From an uncultured Clostridia bacterium (GTDB lineage Bacteria; Bacillota; Clostridia; Oscillospirales; Acutalibacteraceae), in NCBI GenBank assembly GCA_937912045.1, contig CALDPI010000064.1, forward strand, positions 1-7,468: DNA of 7,468 bases, read 5' to 3'. Below the pieces are notes generated by a model. The model was not told where the DNA came from. It did not search any database and saw only the letters and a program-made list of their open reading frames with translations. Positions within the stretch are counted from its first letter, which is position 1, and every line of letters begins with the position of its first letter. Both the position numbers and the translations under genes were made by a program. Positions 6,518-7,468 of the stretch are shown piece by piece.

Positions 6518-6546
6518 ATGAAAAGTTAACTTGGGTATGATAAAAT
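6518..6546 (+). promoter_or_regulatory. Candidate extended -10 promoter of glmM
   Basis: The -35 candidate ATGAAA (6518-6523, 4 of 6) and the -10 TAAAAT (6541-6546, 5 of 6) are 17 bases apart. TGA directly precedes the -10, giving TGATAAAAT. Transcription would start near 6553, giving a leader of about 35 bases. The rest of the clpX-glmM gap (6399-6517) is A/T-rich with no gene, hairpin or riboswitch that I recognise. Confidence 0.6.
6523..6532. promoter_or_regulatory. 10-bp palindrome AAGTTAACTT within the glmM promoter spacer
   Basis: AAGTTAACTT equals its own reverse complement. It begins at the last base of the proposed -35 and fills the first half of the spacer. That is a position where a dimeric regulator would block polymerase. 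It is short and A/T-rich, so chance is possible. Confidence 0.3.
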
Positions 6547-6572
6547 AATAAGCGGACCAATATACAATATTT

Positions 6573-6579
6573 GAAAGGA
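6573..6579 (+). promoter_or_regulatory. Ribosome binding site deciding the glmM TTG start
   Basis: GAAAGGA is followed by 8 bases and then TTG at 6588. The in-frame ATG at 6579 overlaps the motif's last base, so it has no ribosome binding site at a workable distance. Confidence 0.7.
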
Positions 6580-6587
6580 TGATTGTT

Positions 6588-7468
6588 TTGGGTAGATTGT
6601 TTGGTACAGATGGTGTAAGAGGCGTTGCAAATACAGAGCTTTCCTGTGAAACTGCAATGCAGATTGGCAGAGCCGCCGCCGCAGTTTTGGCAGAGGGTGG
6701 CCGCCGCAGACCGCTTTTTGTTGTGGGCTGTGATACACGCACCTCTTCGGATATGTTGTCCTGCGCACTTATAGCAGGTCTTTGCTCTGTGGGTGCTGAC
6801 GTTATAAATATAGGTGTTGTTCCCACACCTGCCGTTGCCTTTCTGGTTGGAAAGTACAAGGCGGATGCAGGCGTAATGATTTCTGCATCGCACAACTCGG
6901 CAGAGTATAACGGAATTAAAATTTTCAGCGGTGACGGCTTTAAGCTGCCCGATATGCTTGAAGAACAGGTCGAGGATATTGTTCTCGGCAAGCGCGAGCT
7001 GACAGATTTCCCCATCGGTCACGACGTTGGAAAGGTTACTGTTGCAACAAACGCCGTTAAGGACTATTGTGACCACGTTAAGAGCTGCGTGCTCTATTCG
7101 CTTGACGGACTTAACGTTGCGGTCGACTGTGCTAACGGCTCTGCAAGTGCCACAGCCGCGCAGATTTTTGATGCGCTCGGTGCAAATGCCCACATTCTTA
7201 ATGCCTCGCCCGACGGACAGAATATAAATAAGGATTGCGGCTCCACACATATGGAGGCGCTTGCGAAATATGTTGTTGATAACAAGCTCGACGTTGGCGT
7301 TGCATTCGACGGTGACGCGGACAGATGTCTTTGCGTTGATGAAAACGGCGAATACGTTGACGGTGATGAAATAATGGCAATCTGCGCAACCGACCTTAAA
7401 GAGCGTGGCCGACTTGCCAAGAACACCGCCGTTGGCACCATTATGACCAACTTCGGCTTCCAACGCTT
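6588..7468 (+). CDS. glmM: Phosphoglucosamine mutase, 3'-truncated by window edge
   Basis: GlmM interconverts glucosamine-6-phosphate and glucosamine-1-phosphate on the route to UDP-N-acetylglucosamine for peptidoglycan, acting in the cytosol. The 293 residues present are about two thirds of a family of about 450. The N-terminus GRLFGTDGVRG is diagnostic. The catalytic phosphoserine is S101 in ISASHNS, and the metal-binding loop is DGDADR (241-246). The substrate-specificity and phosphate-binding domains at the C-terminus lie outside the window. I chose TTG at 6588, which gives MGRLFGTDGVRG, the usual family start, with GAAAGGA 8 bases upstream. The alternative in-frame ATG at 6579 would add MIV and lacks a spaced ribosome binding site. 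The gene has its own promoter and is separated from clpX by a strong terminator. Confidence 0.97.
   Translation, partial: MGRLFGTDGVRGVANTELSCETAMQIGRAAAAVLAEGGRRRPLFVVGCDTRTSSDMLSCALIAGLCSVGADVINIGVVPTPAVAFLVGKYKADAGVMISASHNSAEYNGIKIFSGDGFKLPDMLEEQVEDIVLGKRELTDFPIGHDVGKVTVATNAVKDYCDHVKSCVLYSLDGLNVAVDCANGSASATAAQIFDALGANAHILNASPDGQNINKDCGSTHMEALAKYVVDNKLDVGVAFDGDADRCLCVDENGEYVDGDEIMAICATDLKERGRLAKNTAVGTIMTNFGFQR

Noticed and set aside
6399..6587. Possible riboswitch, T-box or glmS-type ribozyme in the 190-base clpX-glmM gap
   Set aside because: I find no conserved core motif and no stable GC-containing hairpins besides the clpX terminator. The glmS ribozyme belongs upstream of glmS, not glmM.
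6450..7463. A 337-codon open frame on the minus strand antisense to glmM, with another of 186 codons inside it
   Set aside because: It lies opposite an unmistakable glmM. Its product is Cys/Asn/Val-rich with no recognisable domain, as expected for a shadow of a gene with this codon use.

Overview
The window looks like a chromosomal segment of a Clostridia-class Firmicute, most likely a gut Oscillospiraceae/Ruminococcaceae-type anaerobe. This is inferred from the tig-clpP-clpX order, a DUF1540 mini-protein, a long-form clostridial threonine synthase, strong AGGAGG-type ribosome binding sites and AT-rich intergenic DNA. Nearly all of it is housekeeping sequence. I see no mobile element, CRISPR array, tRNA, rRNA or phage gene, and no clear candidate for a new multi-gene system.

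Left part (1-1996): the C-terminal half of an M19 membrane-dipeptidase-like metallopeptidase enters from the left edge. It overlaps by one base with thrC (threonine synthase), so the two are probably co-transcribed and translationally coupled. thrC ends in a strong symmetrical hairpin that can also serve the convergent gene beyond it.

Middle (1997-2935): a 58-residue Cys-rich DUF1540 protein on the minus strand is divergent from a 226-residue calcineurin-like metallophosphoesterase. Their shared intergenic region contains a perfect 12-bp palindrome.

Right part (2936-6398): a protein quality-control cluster on the plus strand. It holds tig (trigger factor, with an unusual Lys/Ala-rich tail), then a terminator, then clpP and clpX 11 bases apart, then a very strong terminator. 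Trigger factor meets nascent chains at the ribosome, and ClpX unfolds and feeds substrates into the ClpP proteolytic chamber.

Right edge (6399-7468): an A-rich leader with a good extended -10 promoter precedes glmM (phosphoglucosamine mutase, UDP-GlcNAc and cell-wall precursor synthesis). Its best start is a TTG codon, and it runs off the window with about two thirds of the protein present.

The tig, clpP and glmM promoters I could propose all carry a TGn extension of the -10 box. Points worth a second look are the trigger factor tail, the two palindromes near promoters, the DUF1540 protein, and a near-identical translation-start module shared by DUF1540 and glmM.
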